In this document: positions 44,451 to 52,574 of the stretch, piece by piece
Numbering within the stretch: position 1 is the stretch's first letter
Layout of the letters: every line of letters begins with the position of its first letter
Assembly (NCBI GenBank): GCA_947164605.1
Contig: CAMUXE010000015.1
Coordinates: 1-59,622, forward strand
From: an uncultured Lachnospiraceae bacterium
GTDB lineage: Bacteria > Bacillota > Clostridia > Lachnospirales > Lachnospiraceae
DNA length: 59,622 nt
Direction: 5' to 3'
The notes under the pieces: generated by a model
What the model was told of the DNA's origin: nothing
The model's database searches: none
What the model saw: the letters and a program-made list of their open reading frames with translations, nothing else
Made by a program: the position numbers and the translations under genes

Positions 44451-44572
44451 ATTTTTGTCCTTTTATAGGTTTTTCTGCTTTTTCCTGGATTTTTTTCTTT
44501 TCTGTTTTTTCTTTTCTGTTTTTTCTTTTCTGCTTTTTTCTTTTCCGTCTTGTTTTTTTGCCTTGTATTCAC
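44451..44572. other. Homopurine/homopyrimidine tract upstream of the dockerin gene
   Basis: On the minus strand this is nearly all A and G, with repeated GAAAAGAAAAAACA units of about 14-15 bases. A possible -10 box TATAAT lies between it and the start at 44411. A lysine-rich frame through it is a by-product of the composition. Slipped-strand length change could affect expression. Confidence 0.6.
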
Positions 44573-44611
44573 CTTTTTTGCAGATTTTCGGCAGTCATAT
44601 TTTTTCAACAA

Positions 44612-44653
44612 GAAAAAAAGCTATGTATAGTCCTTAAAAAACTACACATAGCT
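44612..44653 (-). terminator. Terminator of the EAL gene
   Basis: AGCTATGTGTAGT/ACTATACATAGCT, 13 bp with a wobble, then seven T on the minus strand, directly after the stop at 44660. Confidence 0.85.
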
Positions 44654-44659
44654 ATTTTA

Positions 44660-46618
44660 TCACATATTATTGTCTTTTAGGAACTTAAGATAATCTTTCT
44701 GATTCATTGGCCTTGCATAATAATAGCCCTGAATATAATCACATTTATTCTCTACGAACCAGTCTACCTGTTCTTTTTCCTCTATACCTTCTACTACAAT
44801 CTGTGCCTTAACTCCTTTTAGAGTCCTGATAATTCCCGAAATAATATCTTTCATCTTTTCATCACCCATTGAATCTACAAGACTCTTATCAATCTTAATA
44901 AGTTTGAATGGGAAGGCCATAATTCTATAAAGATTAGAGTATCCTATTCCATAATCATCAAGGGCAAATTCTACTCCCTGAGAATTAAGTCCTGTAAGCA
45001 CCTTGTACATACTATCATGGGGAAATTCGGCACCAGTCTCTGTGATTTCAAAATTAACCATAGACTTTTCAATATTAAAATTGTCATATGATTTAAGTAT
45101 CTTCTCGACTATATCGCTCTGCATGCACTGAATTGTCGAAAGATTGACCTCAACAAAGTCGACACCCAGATCTCTAAGCTTGTTCTCAGATACAAATCTA
45201 AAAACATTCTCAATTACAAAATCGCCAATCTTGTTGATCATTCTACTCTCTTCGGCAGCTGGTATAAATATTCCAGGTGAAACAAAGCCGTACTTGTCAT
45301 CCTTAAGTCTGATGAGAGCCTCTGCAATGGTAAACTTCTTATCCTTTATTGAATAGATAGGCTGAAAATACATCTCAAGATTATTTTTTTCAATTGCACC
45401 GGCAATAATCTCGTCTATGTTGACTAGAATATTGAAATTTCTATCACTAGCAATCTCCTTATAGATAACCACCTGATTATCTGGAATTGCACGGTAGAAA
45501 TTGTGGGCAAATTTTACAAAGCTCTTATAATCCTTGATATCACTGTTCTTGCCACCCACATCTAAAAGGCACATAGCCATATCAAGGTCTACCATAACAT
45601 TGTTTTTCTTAAAGACCCCCTGACTTACTTCAAGTATTTCCTCAGCCTTGCTTTTAATATGGCTGTCACTTATCTTTCCTTCAAATAGTATGAGAAAAGT
45701 TCCATTGTTTAAGTAATAGGTAACACTGCTAAATCTTTCATTGTCTCTTTTTTTGGCAATGCTTCTCATATCGACAGCTAAATCATGTATAAGTCTTCTG
45801 TATCCTGCAACACCTATAAGCTTTGAAATAGAGCTATCTCTGACAACCTTTACAAGGATTGCTCTGCCATCATATTGCATCCTGTAAATCTTAATTATAT
45901 CATCTATAAAAGATGAGTAGTTGTTGGCTCCAAGATAAGGATCCAACTGCTCTTCCGGCCTCAAAATTGTGACACTCACAAAAAGGATAGACAAAGCCAT
46001 AGTAAACATCTCTACTGTATTCTTTGGATAAAATAACTGAATAAGGACGCCCACAAAAAGTATAAAATAGATACTGATCATGGATATAAATTTCACCATA
46101 CCCAAATATTCAAGATTTTTAAAGATAGCACTCAGGGCCAGCAAAGCATAGTAGGCTGCATATAAATAAAAGAATACATGCAGGCTTCCCCTGTGATATG
46201 TCAAATTATCATCATAATAAAAAACTATATGAGTAAATGTATTGACCATCGTCAATATATAAGCAAGTGCCATAGGTGTGACAATACTCAAGTGCCATAG
46301 AAGTCTTGATGCAATAGAGCGCCTATCAGAGGTCAAGGTCAAAACCAAAATGAAAAATCCTGGTACAACAGCATTATGTACAAGATAATAGCCATAAAGA
46401 CCTATATATCTAAAAATTACTGAATCTGCAAGTGGACCAACTATTTTCAAAGGCGCATTACTCATTATTTCAAAAATAGTGTCCAAAAAGACTAAGATAG
46501 CCAAAGAAAAAAAGACTCTATTGTTTCTGCCATGATACATGCGTCTATATATGATTGAGAATAAAATTAAGCCCATAACAATAAGGGCACACACGCTAAA
46601 CTGATAAACCCTGTCCAT
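44660..46618 (-). CDS. Membrane GGDEF-like/EAL protein, likely c-di-GMP phosphodiesterase
   Basis: A protein of about 652 residues. The first 220 carry about seven membrane helices of the histidine-kinase-type 7TM sensor kind. A degenerate GGDEF-like domain lacking the GGDEF loop comes next. Last is an EAL domain (residues about 405-650) with EALIR, FVEVNLS, FALDDYGIGYSN, LIKIDKSLVD and VVEGIE. The metal and catalytic residues look intact, so it should break down cyclic di-GMP. ATG 46618 has GAGG upstream; 46633 has none. It lies directly upstream of the dockerin gene but is separated by a terminator. Confidence 0.85.
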   Translation of the reverse strand: MDRVYQFSVCALIVMGLILFSIIYRRMYHGRNNRVFFSLAILVFLDTIFEIMSNAPLKIVGPLADSVIFRYIGLYGYYLVHNAVVPGFFILVLTLTSDRRSIASRLLWHLSIVTPMALAYILTMVNTFTHIVFYYDDNLTYHRGSLHVFFYLYAAYYALLALSAIFKNLEYLGMVKFISMISIYFILFVGVLIQLFYPKNTVEMFTMALSILFVSVTILRPEEQLDPYLGANNYSSFIDDIIKIYRMQYDGRAILVKVVRDSSISKLIGVAGYRRLIHDLAVDMRSIAKKRDNERFSSVTYYLNNGTFLILFEGKISDSHIKSKAEEILEVSQGVFKKNNVMVDLDMAMCLLDVGGKNSDIKDYKSFVKFAHNFYRAIPDNQVVIYKEIASDRNFNILVNIDEIIAGAIEKNNLEMYFQPIYSIKDKKFTIAEALIRLKDDKYGFVSPGIFIPAAEESRMINKIGDFVIENVFRFVSENKLRDLGVDFVEVNLSTIQCMQSDIVEKILKSYDNFNIEKSMVNFEITETGAEFPHDSMYKVLTGLNSQGVEFALDDYGIGYSNLYRIMAFPFKLIKIDKSLVDSMGDEKMKDIISGIIRTLKGVKAQIVVEGIEEKEQVDWFVENKCDYIQGYYYARPMNQKDYLKFLKDNNM

Positions 46619-46722
46619 AAGCCACAACCTCATTTTTTTATCAAGTACAATTATATGTGTCTATTTTATCACAAAAATGCTATATATGGTATTTAGTTTT
46701 CAATTTTAAAATAAAAGAAATA

Positions 46723-46757
46723 TAAAAAAGCGCCATATTTAGTATAAAATATGGCAC
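46723..46757 (-). terminator. Terminator of the DUF362 gene
   Basis: GCCATATTT/AAATATGGC with a 6-base loop, followed by GCTTTTTT on the minus strand. Confidence 0.75.
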
Positions 46758-46826
46758 TAGTTTCTTTGACACTTATTGTATTTTATTTCTCAATATTTTG
46801 CTTATTAATTTTAGCTCTAATAAGTT

Positions 46827-47837
46827 CTATCTATTATCTTCACTGAATGGAATAAGGTTTTCGACTGCCTTTTTAGCATCTATTTCAATGTCGCCATTAT
46901 CTATATCTATTAGCTTATAACGATCATTGCCCATGCCGATTTCCTTCATATAGCTTAGCTGTCTCAAACCATGTCTAGTCCTTACTCTCTCGACAAAATC
47001 TCTATTTTCTTCATCTTTCATAGCCCATATAAGATCTATGCTGGCCTGATCAATTGCCAAAATATCACTAGAAGCCAAGATTCCCACGTTAGGTGTAACA
47101 ACCGGGCTTGCAGACAAGCCTTCACAGTCACAGGATACTAACATATTTCTCATAACATTTACAAAGCTTATATGATCCTTGAAATGATCTACTGTAGCCT
47201 TGGATGATTCTGAAATTCTCTCCATAAGTTCTTCCTTAGCTATAGACCACTGATTGTCACTACCTTCATAGGTATGAATCATTGCCTTGCCCACTCTACC
47301 ATCGGCGCATCCTATACCTATATTCTTGTTGGAGCCGCCAAAGCCTCCCATTGTATGTCCCTTAAAATGAGTTAAGACAAAAAGTGAGTCATAATTGGCA
47401 AGGTTCTTTCCCATAGACATCTGGCTAAACCACTTACCACCCTCTACTGGAAACATCTGGCATCCATCTTCATCCATAATATCAACCGGACAAAAATCCC
47501 AACCATTTACCTTGAGTGTTTCTCTGTGCTGTTCAGTAGTATACCTATCACCCTCATAGTAGGTGTTAGTCTCGACAATAGTAGCACCTGCCAACTCATG
47601 ATCAACTAATTCTCTCACCCATGGCCTAGGTACAATGTTTGGTCCATTCTGTTCTCCGGTATGAAGCTTGATTCCTACCTTACCAGTCATATTCTTCTCA
47701 ATATATCTATATATTTTCCTCAAACCCTCAGCTGACAAATCTCTTGTAAAGTAAACTGTAGACTCTTCTCCACTCCTGTCTTTGAGTGGAATATAAATAT
47801 CACCATTTTTTGCAAGTTCAATTTTTTTAAATTCCAT
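46827..47837 (-). CDS. DUF362 domain protein
   Basis: This protein of about 336 residues fits the DUF362 family: RDLSAEGLRKIY, VGIKLHTGE, VETNTYYEGDRYTT, THFKGHTMGGFGGSNKNIGIGCADGRVGK and a late SSDILAIDQASIDLI. Many relatives also carry 4Fe-4S clusters; here only scattered cysteines (GCADG, SCDCEG) are seen and no ferredoxin motif. The role is unknown; a redox or metal-cofactor task is often guessed. A strong AAGGAGGTG site precedes ATG 47837; the upstream frame to 47867 includes that site. Confidence 0.8.
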   Translation of the reverse strand: MEFKKIELAKNGDIYIPLKDRSGEESTVYFTRDLSAEGLRKIYRYIEKNMTGKVGIKLHTGEQNGPNIVPRPWVRELVDHELAGATIVETNTYYEGDRYTTEQHRETLKVNGWDFCPVDIMDEDGCQMFPVEGGKWFSQMSMGKNLANYDSLFVLTHFKGHTMGGFGGSNKNIGIGCADGRVGKAMIHTYEGSDNQWSIAKEELMERISESSKATVDHFKDHISFVNVMRNMLVSCDCEGLSASPVVTPNVGILASSDILAIDQASIDLIWAMKDEENRDFVERVRTRHGLRQLSYMKEIGMGNDRYKLIDIDNGDIEIDAKKAVENLIPFSEDNR

Positions 47838-47962
47838 TGATACACCTCCTTGATAATTTGCCGCCACACACTTGTGACTTTAGTCGTGTTAGGCTTAACA
47901 AACAGGTAATAATGCCAAGCTCATTTAATCTTTTGTTAAAAAAGCTCAGTCTTAAACTTAAA

Positions 47963-48634
47963 TTAATCTTGCATCAATTCTACAATATTTAGGCGTCTGT
48001 CAGCAAGCTCTCCTATATCACTTTCATCGTGACTTGCTATAATTATTGTCTTGCCCATAAGCTTCAAATTCTTTATAAGCCTGCCTATCATCTCACAGCT
48101 TTCCCTGTCCAGCCCGGCAAATGGCTCATCAAGAATATAGGCCTTTGGATTCAAGGCCATAACCGCAGCAAAAGCTATCTTTTTCTTCTGTCCACCGCTC
48201 AGGTGATAAGGGGCCTTATCAGCCAACTTCTCAATATCAAAAGTTTTCAAAAGATCTCTGACCCTTTTGTCCACCTCTACGTCGTCCAGCCCCATCTGCC
48301 TTGGGCCAAATCCAATCTCATCATAGACACTGGCACAAAAAAGCATAATATCTGGATTTTGAAATAGATATCCAATTTCCTTATGAAAGACCTTGGCATC
48401 CCTCTCACTCTTTAAATACTTTTTATCAATAAGCCTTGAATCAAAGTAATAAGTGCCAGAATCCGGCAGGGATAAGCCGTTGAGGATTCTAAAAAGGGTG
48501 GATTTTCCACTGCCATTAGGTCCCTCTAAAAGGATACATTCGCCGCGCTCTATACTGAGCGAAAGGCTTTTGATAACCCTCTCCTCTGAAGGCCCATAGC
48601 TAAAATTAATATCTTTTAATTCAATAATACTCAT
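47963..48634 (-). CDS. cbiO: Cobalt/nickel ECF transporter ATPase
   Basis: The energy-coupling ATPase of about 223 residues of an energy-coupling-factor metal importer. It has Walker A GPNGSGKSTL, signature LSGGQKKKIAFA, Walker B AYILDEPFAGLD and the switch histidine IIIASHDESD. It forms the motor together with CbiQ. The start is ATG 48634, ten bases after the CbiQ stop; the frame to 48694 overlaps cbiQ and is not used. Single ATPase copy, as usual for CbiMQO. Order cbiM-cbiQ-cbiO in one transcript. Confidence 0.93.
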   Translation of the reverse strand: MSIIELKDINFSYGPSEERVIKSLSLSIERGECILLEGPNGSGKSTLFRILNGLSLPDSGTYYFDSRLIDKKYLKSERDAKVFHKEIGYLFQNPDIMLFCASVYDEIGFGPRQMGLDDVEVDKRVRDLLKTFDIEKLADKAPYHLSGGQKKKIAFAAVMALNPKAYILDEPFAGLDRESCEMIGRLIKNLKLMGKTIIIASHDESDIGELADRRLNIVELMQD

Positions 48635-48644
48635 AAAAACACCA

Positions 48645-49358
48645 CTAAAACTGATTATAGTCCCCAGTGAAGCCCCTGCACTGCATAGCTTCATACATCA
48701 TCTGGTTGAGCTCATTGCCTCTCACAAAAGTTACGCCCATGACGCCGCCCAGCGAGCCATATTTTTTAGTATTTTTGCCTACCATGCGAAGGCTCATACT
48801 AGTCAGCAAATCCTCAATCAAATTTCCTAGAAGTACAATATACTTCAAAGTCATATCCAAGGTAAAGATAAAAATCCTCGGAATGTGCAATTTTCTCATA
48901 GCCAGGCTAATATGATTCCACTGACTTGTGTGGTTAAAGATATTAAGGCAGGTCACGCTCAAAAAGACCCTGAGAACCAAGCTCAGGTTATTCCTTATGC
49001 CAGCGGGATTCATAAGCATAGCCGGCGTCATGACCAATGCTGTGAAAAGAGCTGCAATCACTGCTCCCTTGAGGCAGGAAGCTATATCCTCCCCTGGCCA
49101 TGTAGCCAGGTAAAGTAAGAGTACAGCTCCAATAGCCATAAGTGACAGGCTCTCTTTTGATATGGCTATTGTGAGTATTGCAAGAAGTGTCAAGATCAGT
49201 TTAAGCAAAACCGGCATAGACCTTTTCTTCTCATGGCCCTTTTGAACCTTGATTCTAGCCATAAGATGAGCCAAACTCTTTATTGTCTTAATGACAAAAG
49301 TGCCGCCATCTTTAGGCGACACATAATTATCATCTTCCTTCATCCAATCAGGAATCAT
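48645..49358 (-). CDS. cbiQ: Cobalt/nickel ECF transporter transmembrane protein
   Basis: A 237-residue membrane protein of the EcfT family with about five helices (LLKLILTLLAILTIAIS, LMAIGAVLLLYLATW). The coupling-helix pattern SLRMVGKNTKKYGSLGGVMGVTFVRGNELNQMMYEAMQCRGF contains the conserved ...AMxxRG-type segment that contacts the ATPase. Its start overlaps the end of cbiM by 11 bases (ATGATTCCTGA), so translation is coupled. Confidence 0.9.
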   Translation of the reverse strand: MIPDWMKEDDNYVSPKDGGTFVIKTIKSLAHLMARIKVQKGHEKKRSMPVLLKLILTLLAILTIAISKESLSLMAIGAVLLLYLATWPGEDIASCLKGAVIAALFTALVMTPAMLMNPAGIRNNLSLVLRVFLSVTCLNIFNHTSQWNHISLAMRKLHIPRIFIFTLDMTLKYIVLLGNLIEDLLTSMSLRMVGKNTKKYGSLGGVMGVTFVRGNELNQMMYEAMQCRGFTGDYNQF

Positions 49359-50505
49359 AATTCTTTTTACCTTTCATAGGAATTGCAAACAACTTAAAAG
49401 CTATTATCAAAATGCTTACACCTATAATAGCAGATAAGATATAGGCAAAAGCCTCATTCAAGCTTCCCAGAGTATAATCTGGCATGAGCGACTCAAGTGA
49501 CCAGCCATTTTCTAGTCCACTTGGAGTGTAATTTAAGCTAGATCCAGCATAGCTTGTCTCAGCAATCTCGTCTGCTCCCCACTCGCCCCAAGCTGTTCCG
49601 CTTGCAAGTAAACCAAGTGGGCTTGCCGCTATCAAGACTGCCACAAGAGCATAAACTGGTATATAAGACTTTTTTGATTTCTTAGCCAAATCAATCTTTG
49701 AAAATGTCAGATCCGGACTAGTCTTGCAGACAAAGGCATACACAGCCACGGTAAATGCAGCTTCAACAAGTCCAGCTACCAGCAAATGCGGTATCATCAT
49801 AGCCGGAATTGACACGCTTAAGTCATAAGGACAGTAAATAGCATTTCCCAAGCTATCTTTAAAGAGCAAAGGCTGAATTCCAAACTCTACAGCTGCACAA
49901 AAGGCAGCCAGATTAATAGCTATATAAGAGCCAATTCCTGCTGCAAGGTATTCTACCTTTCTTGAAACTGACTTTTTATCTGCATCAAGACCTGACTTCT
50001 GAGATAAGTCGAGGCTTGCCTTCTGAGATAAGTTGAGGCCTGACTTCTGAGATAAGTTGAGGCTTGCCTTCTGGCCTGCTAAATCCAAGCCTTTCTCATG
50101 TCTTTTAGCCACAAATTTCATAATCAGCTTATAAATTCCATATCCTGCATAGGGCAGTACAAAGGCCATATTAAAGCAGTTTGCCCCAAAAGCCAAAACT
50201 CCTCCATCTCCAAATATAAGAGCCTGTAGGAGAAGAGCTATCGAAACTGCTATACATGCCGCATTTGGTCCAAAAAGCATAGCTATTAAGGTTCCACCAA
50301 CTGCATGTCCGGTAGTACCTCCAACAAGTGGAACATTAAACATCATTCCAAGGAATGAATAGGCTGCTCCAACGCCCAACATAGGAATCTTCTCACGAGG
50401 TAATTCCTCATTTACTTTTTTAACTGCATGTGCCCACACTGGAAGCATTGCTGTTGCCATCAAAACACAAGTTGTAGGTGATAGATAATTTTCTGGTATA
50501 TGCAT
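49348..50505 (-). CDS. cbiM: Cobalt/nickel substrate-binding protein CbiM with C-terminal CbiN-like part
   Basis: This 385-residue membrane protein is the metal-specific subunit. The conserved N-terminus MHIPENYLSP carries the His-2 metal ligand, and GGTTGHAVGG and FGDGGVLAFGANCFNMA are family blocks. The C-terminal 120 residues (PLGLLASGTAWGEWGAD ... LSAIIGVSILIIAFKLF) form the CbiN/PDGLE-type part fused to it. Between them a cytoplasmic loop (about residues 140-172) holds an insertion of four 8-residue repeats (SQKSGLNL / SQKASLNL). It has no counterpart in normal CbiM and makes the loop longer and more basic. GGAGGG precedes the start. Regulation probably comes from the His-rich regulator next door. 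Confidence 0.92.
   Translation of the reverse strand: MHIPENYLSPTTCVLMATAMLPVWAHAVKKVNEELPREKIPMLGVGAAYSFLGMMFNVPLVGGTTGHAVGGTLIAMLFGPNAACIAVSIALLLQALIFGDGGVLAFGANCFNMAFVLPYAGYGIYKLIMKFVAKRHEKGLDLAGQKASLNLSQKSGLNLSQKASLDLSQKSGLDADKKSVSRKVEYLAAGIGSYIAINLAAFCAAVEFGIQPLLFKDSLGNAIYCPYDLSVSIPAMMIPHLLVAGLVEAAFTVAVYAFVCKTSPDLTFSKIDLAKKSKKSYIPVYALVAVLIAASPLGLLASGTAWGEWGADEIAETSYAGSSLNYTPSGLENGWSLESLMPDYTLGSLNEAFAYILSAIIGVSILIIAFKLFAIPMKGKKNYDS
49988..50085. repeat. 24-base in-frame repeats in cbiM
   Basis: Four units of 24 bases (GAGGCTTGCCTTCTGAGATA...) encoding eight-residue repeats. The complementary strand of the unit contains CAAGCCTCAACTT, the core seen in the intergenic arrays at 0.7, 3.1 and 21.5 kb. 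Confidence 0.85.
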
Positions 50506-50543
50506 CTTTTCCCTCCAAGTATTTTTACATACTAAATCTACAT

Positions 50544-50577
50544 AAAAAAAGCCCCCACCACAAGCCGGGTGGGGGGA
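50544..50577 (-). terminator. GC-rich terminator between the regulator and cbiM, possibly also an operator
   Basis: CCCCCACC/GGTGGGGG with an 8-base loop, then seven T on the minus strand. It lies only 38 bases before cbiM. Its TATCCCCCCAC arm resembles the C/G tract sites bound by CsoR/RcnR-family repressors, so it may serve both purposes. The stretch 50578-50687 also has three AACTTCTTAT-type repeats at the end of the regulator gene. Confidence 0.65.
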
Positions 50578-50687
50578 TAAATATTCAGAAAAAAAGCATA
50601 AAATTAGCCTTTTCTAATAATTTGAGCTTATATTAGCTAGCAATTGAATCCTGGCAAATACTTCTATGAACTTCTTATATGAACTTC

Positions 50688-51110
50688 TTATAAGAACTTC
50701 TTAATGGCAATTTGGAATTCCTCAACAGCCTTTGTATCGCCATCCTCAATTGCATGAGTTATACAGTGAGTCATATGCTCATTGATAATTTCTTTTCCAA
50801 GGTTATGAAGAGCCGCTTCCACAGCACTCAACTGAATAAGGACGTCGGCACAATCCACATCGTCCTCTATCATTCCTTTAACATGATTAAGGTGACCTAT
50901 AGCTCTCGATATACGATTAAGCTGTTTCTTCTTCTCCTCAGGTGAGTGATAATGGCCATGCCCGTGTGTGTGACCTTGGTGCTCATGCTCATGACCTTCG
51001 TGTTCATGACCTTCATGTTCGTGGGCATGCTCATGGCCTTCATGCTCATGAGTCTCATGCTCGTAGGTCACTAATTTTCCATCTATTTCATGTGTATGAC
51101 TGCTTTTCAA
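50688..51110 (-). CDS. CsoR/RcnR-family metal-sensing repressor with His-rich N-terminus
   Basis: A 140-residue protein. Residues 55-140 form the all-helical CsoR-family repressor (HLNHVKGMIEDDVDCADVLIQL, ALHNLGKEIINEHMTHC). The Cys in DCADV and the His and Cys in EHMTHC are the conserved metal ligands, as in CsoR and the nickel sensor InrS. The first 55 residues are an extraordinary His/Glu/Gly tract (HEHEGHEHEH-type) with more than 20 histidines, suited to bind several nickel or cobalt ions. The start is TTG with AGGAGG seven bases upstream. Its position just before cbiMQO indicates control of nickel/cobalt uptake. Confidence 0.88.
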   Translation of the reverse strand: MKSSHTHEIDGKLVTYEHETHEHEGHEHAHEHEGHEHEGHEHEHQGHTHGHGHYHSPEEKKKQLNRISRAIGHLNHVKGMIEDDVDCADVLIQLSAVEAALHNLGKEIINEHMTHCITHAIEDGDTKAVEEFQIAIKKFL

Positions 51111-51145
51111 ATCAATTCCTCCTAAATTTGATATCTATGCAGAAA

Positions 51146-51206
51146 TGGGGAGTTTCGCATTTCATAGAAGTACCGCAAGCCATAAATATAACTGCGAAAC
51201 TCCCCA
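51146..51206. promoter_or_regulatory. 14-bp perfect inverted repeat upstream of the metal regulator
   Basis: TGGGGAGTTTCGCA at 51146-51159 and its exact complement at 51193-51206, 33 bases apart. It includes a GGGG tract. It could be a long hairpin terminator of the broken gene upstream or a regulator binding site for autoregulation. Confidence 0.55.
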
Positions 51207-51214
51207 GCAAGTTT

Positions 51215-51240
51215 AATTAGCTGTGTCTACACTGCTAATT
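51215..51240. promoter_or_regulatory. Second inverted repeat
   Basis: AATTAGC / GCTAATT, 7 bp, 12-base loop, immediately beside the previous repeat. Function unknown; possibly a terminator or operator part. Confidence 0.35.
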
Positions 51241-51264
51241 AAAGTCGCATCTACCACACTAAAT

Positions 51265-51591
51265 CTACTGCCCTACAAGGCTTCTGTCCGAATACCAGAT
51301 AGCCACATAATCAGCAGCACAATTATCAAGAATAACCTTTGCGCCTGCCTTGATTGCCTCATCCACATCCTTGATTTTATCAAGGGCTCTGTTAGGATTT
51401 AGCTTTGGAGCCTTTTCGATAAATTCGCCATAGGTCATGCCAGACAATGAGTCATCAGTCAAGGCAGATATCTTGTAGCCTGTGAGCCATTAAGTAACTT
51501 TGTCAACTTCAAACCTTTCTCTGCCTTTCTTTTCTGCTTTTGCTATAAGGCAATCGTAAACCTTTTTAGCGTTCATTTCTCTAATATCCAT
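51265..51591 (-). pseudogene. Broken DUF2200 gene
   Basis: From ATG 51591 (AAGGA upstream) the frame reads MNAKKVYDCLIAKAEKKGRERFEVDKVT, then an in-frame TAA at 51490-51492. It then continues WLTGYKISAL... TYGEFIEKAPKLNPNRAL, which is the DUF2200 pattern. After PNRA the expected ending (VCGVRVEEIEDPL) is missing and an unrelated 40-codon tail follows. Both the stop and the replaced C-terminus show that the gene is dead. Confidence 0.75.
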
Positions 51592-51702
51592 AAAACACGT
51601 CCTTTCAAGTATAACTTAATTATACACAAAAGTGCCCAATTTACCCATAATTTTTCATTAGAATTTCCCTTCTTTATTTCTCCATATTAGCCCATTCTTA
51701 AT

Positions 51703-51731
51703 TTCTCAAAAACTCACTTTTATGCTAGAAT
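51703..51731 (+). promoter_or_regulatory. Promoter of truA
   Basis: TTCTCA (51703-51708), a 17-base spacer and an extended -10 TGCTAGAAT (core 51726-51731). A 19-base tandem repeat (51730-51767, two copies) follows in the leader. Confidence 0.5.
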
Positions 51732-51812
51732 TATCAAGATCATTAAGAATTATCAAGATCATTAAGAATTCGAAATTAATTCAAAGAAGAAAAAAATAGA
51801 AAGATTGAAATC

Positions 51813-52574
51813 ATGAAAAATTTTAAGATAAAACTTGCCTATGATGGTAGTAAATACAAGGGATGGCAGGTTCAAAACAGCACCTCTGACACTATTCAGG
51901 GTAAGTTGGAAAATATTTTACTCAAGCTCACAGGTTCGCCCGTAGATGTCATTGGTTCAGGTCGCACCGATGCTGGTGTTCACGCTATGGGGCAAATTGC
52001 AAATTTTCACATTGAGCTAGCTGATGATATGTCTCCTGACCAGCTCATGGAATATATTAATCGATATTTGCCGGAAGATATAGCTGTACTATCCCTAAAA
52101 GAGGTCGATGAACGCTTTCATGCCCGTTTTAGTGCCAACTCAAAAACCTATCGCTACAGAATCCACACAAGTAAGATTCCCAATGTTTTTGAGAGAAAGT
52201 ATGTCTACAGCTACCTGGACGCAAAGCTTGATCCTGACCTGATGAAGGAAGCTGCAGAGCACTTGCTTGGCAAGCACGACTTTAAGGCCTTCTGCGGCAA
52301 CAAACATATGAAGAAGTCAACGGTAAGAACCCTTATTGATATCAAAATTGAAGCTATATATGACCAATACGGTCTCAAAGAAGTCCTAATAGACTACACC
52401 GGTGATGGTTTTTTACAGAATATGATAAGAATCCTCACTGGTACCCTAATTGAGGTTGGAAACGGCCGCATATCTAAAGACGCGATTCCTGCGATTCTTA
52501 ACTCAAAAGACAGGGCCCAGGCCGGCTTCACAGCTCCTGCCTGTGGCCTCTGTCTCATGGACGTATACTATTAA
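51813..52574 (+). CDS. truA: tRNA pseudouridine synthase A
   Basis: This 253-residue enzyme makes pseudouridine at positions 38-40 of tRNA anticodon arms. The catalytic aspartate is in SGRTDAGVHAMGQ near residue 52; YDGSKYKGWQVQ at the start and the DGFLQNMIRILTGTL block near the end are standard. It is the only intact plus-strand gene in the window. Its ribosome binding site is weak. A strong bidirectional terminator separates it from the converging metallophosphoesterase gene. Elsewhere truA often follows cbiO-like EcfA genes, which may explain its nearness to a metal ECF transporter. Confidence 0.95.
   Translation: MKNFKIKLAYDGSKYKGWQVQNSTSDTIQGKLENILLKLTGSPVDVIGSGRTDAGVHAMGQIANFHIELADDMSPDQLMEYINRYLPEDIAVLSLKEVDERFHARFSANSKTYRYRIHTSKIPNVFERKYVYSYLDAKLDPDLMKEAAEHLLGKHDFKAFCGNKHMKKSTVRTLIDIKIEAIYDQYGLKEVLIDYTGDGFLQNMIRILTGTLIEVGNGRISKDAIPAILNSKDRAQAGFTAPACGLCLMDVYY

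Noticed and set aside
44408-44611. Lysine-rich 67-codon frame upstream of the dockerin gene
   Set aside because: It is produced by the homopurine tract, has no ribosome binding site, begins right after a terminator and has no sequence of a real protein.
50506-50543. Nickel/cobalt or cobalamin riboswitch before cbiM
   Set aside because: Only 38 bases separate the terminator from the start, and no riboswitch core is seen there.
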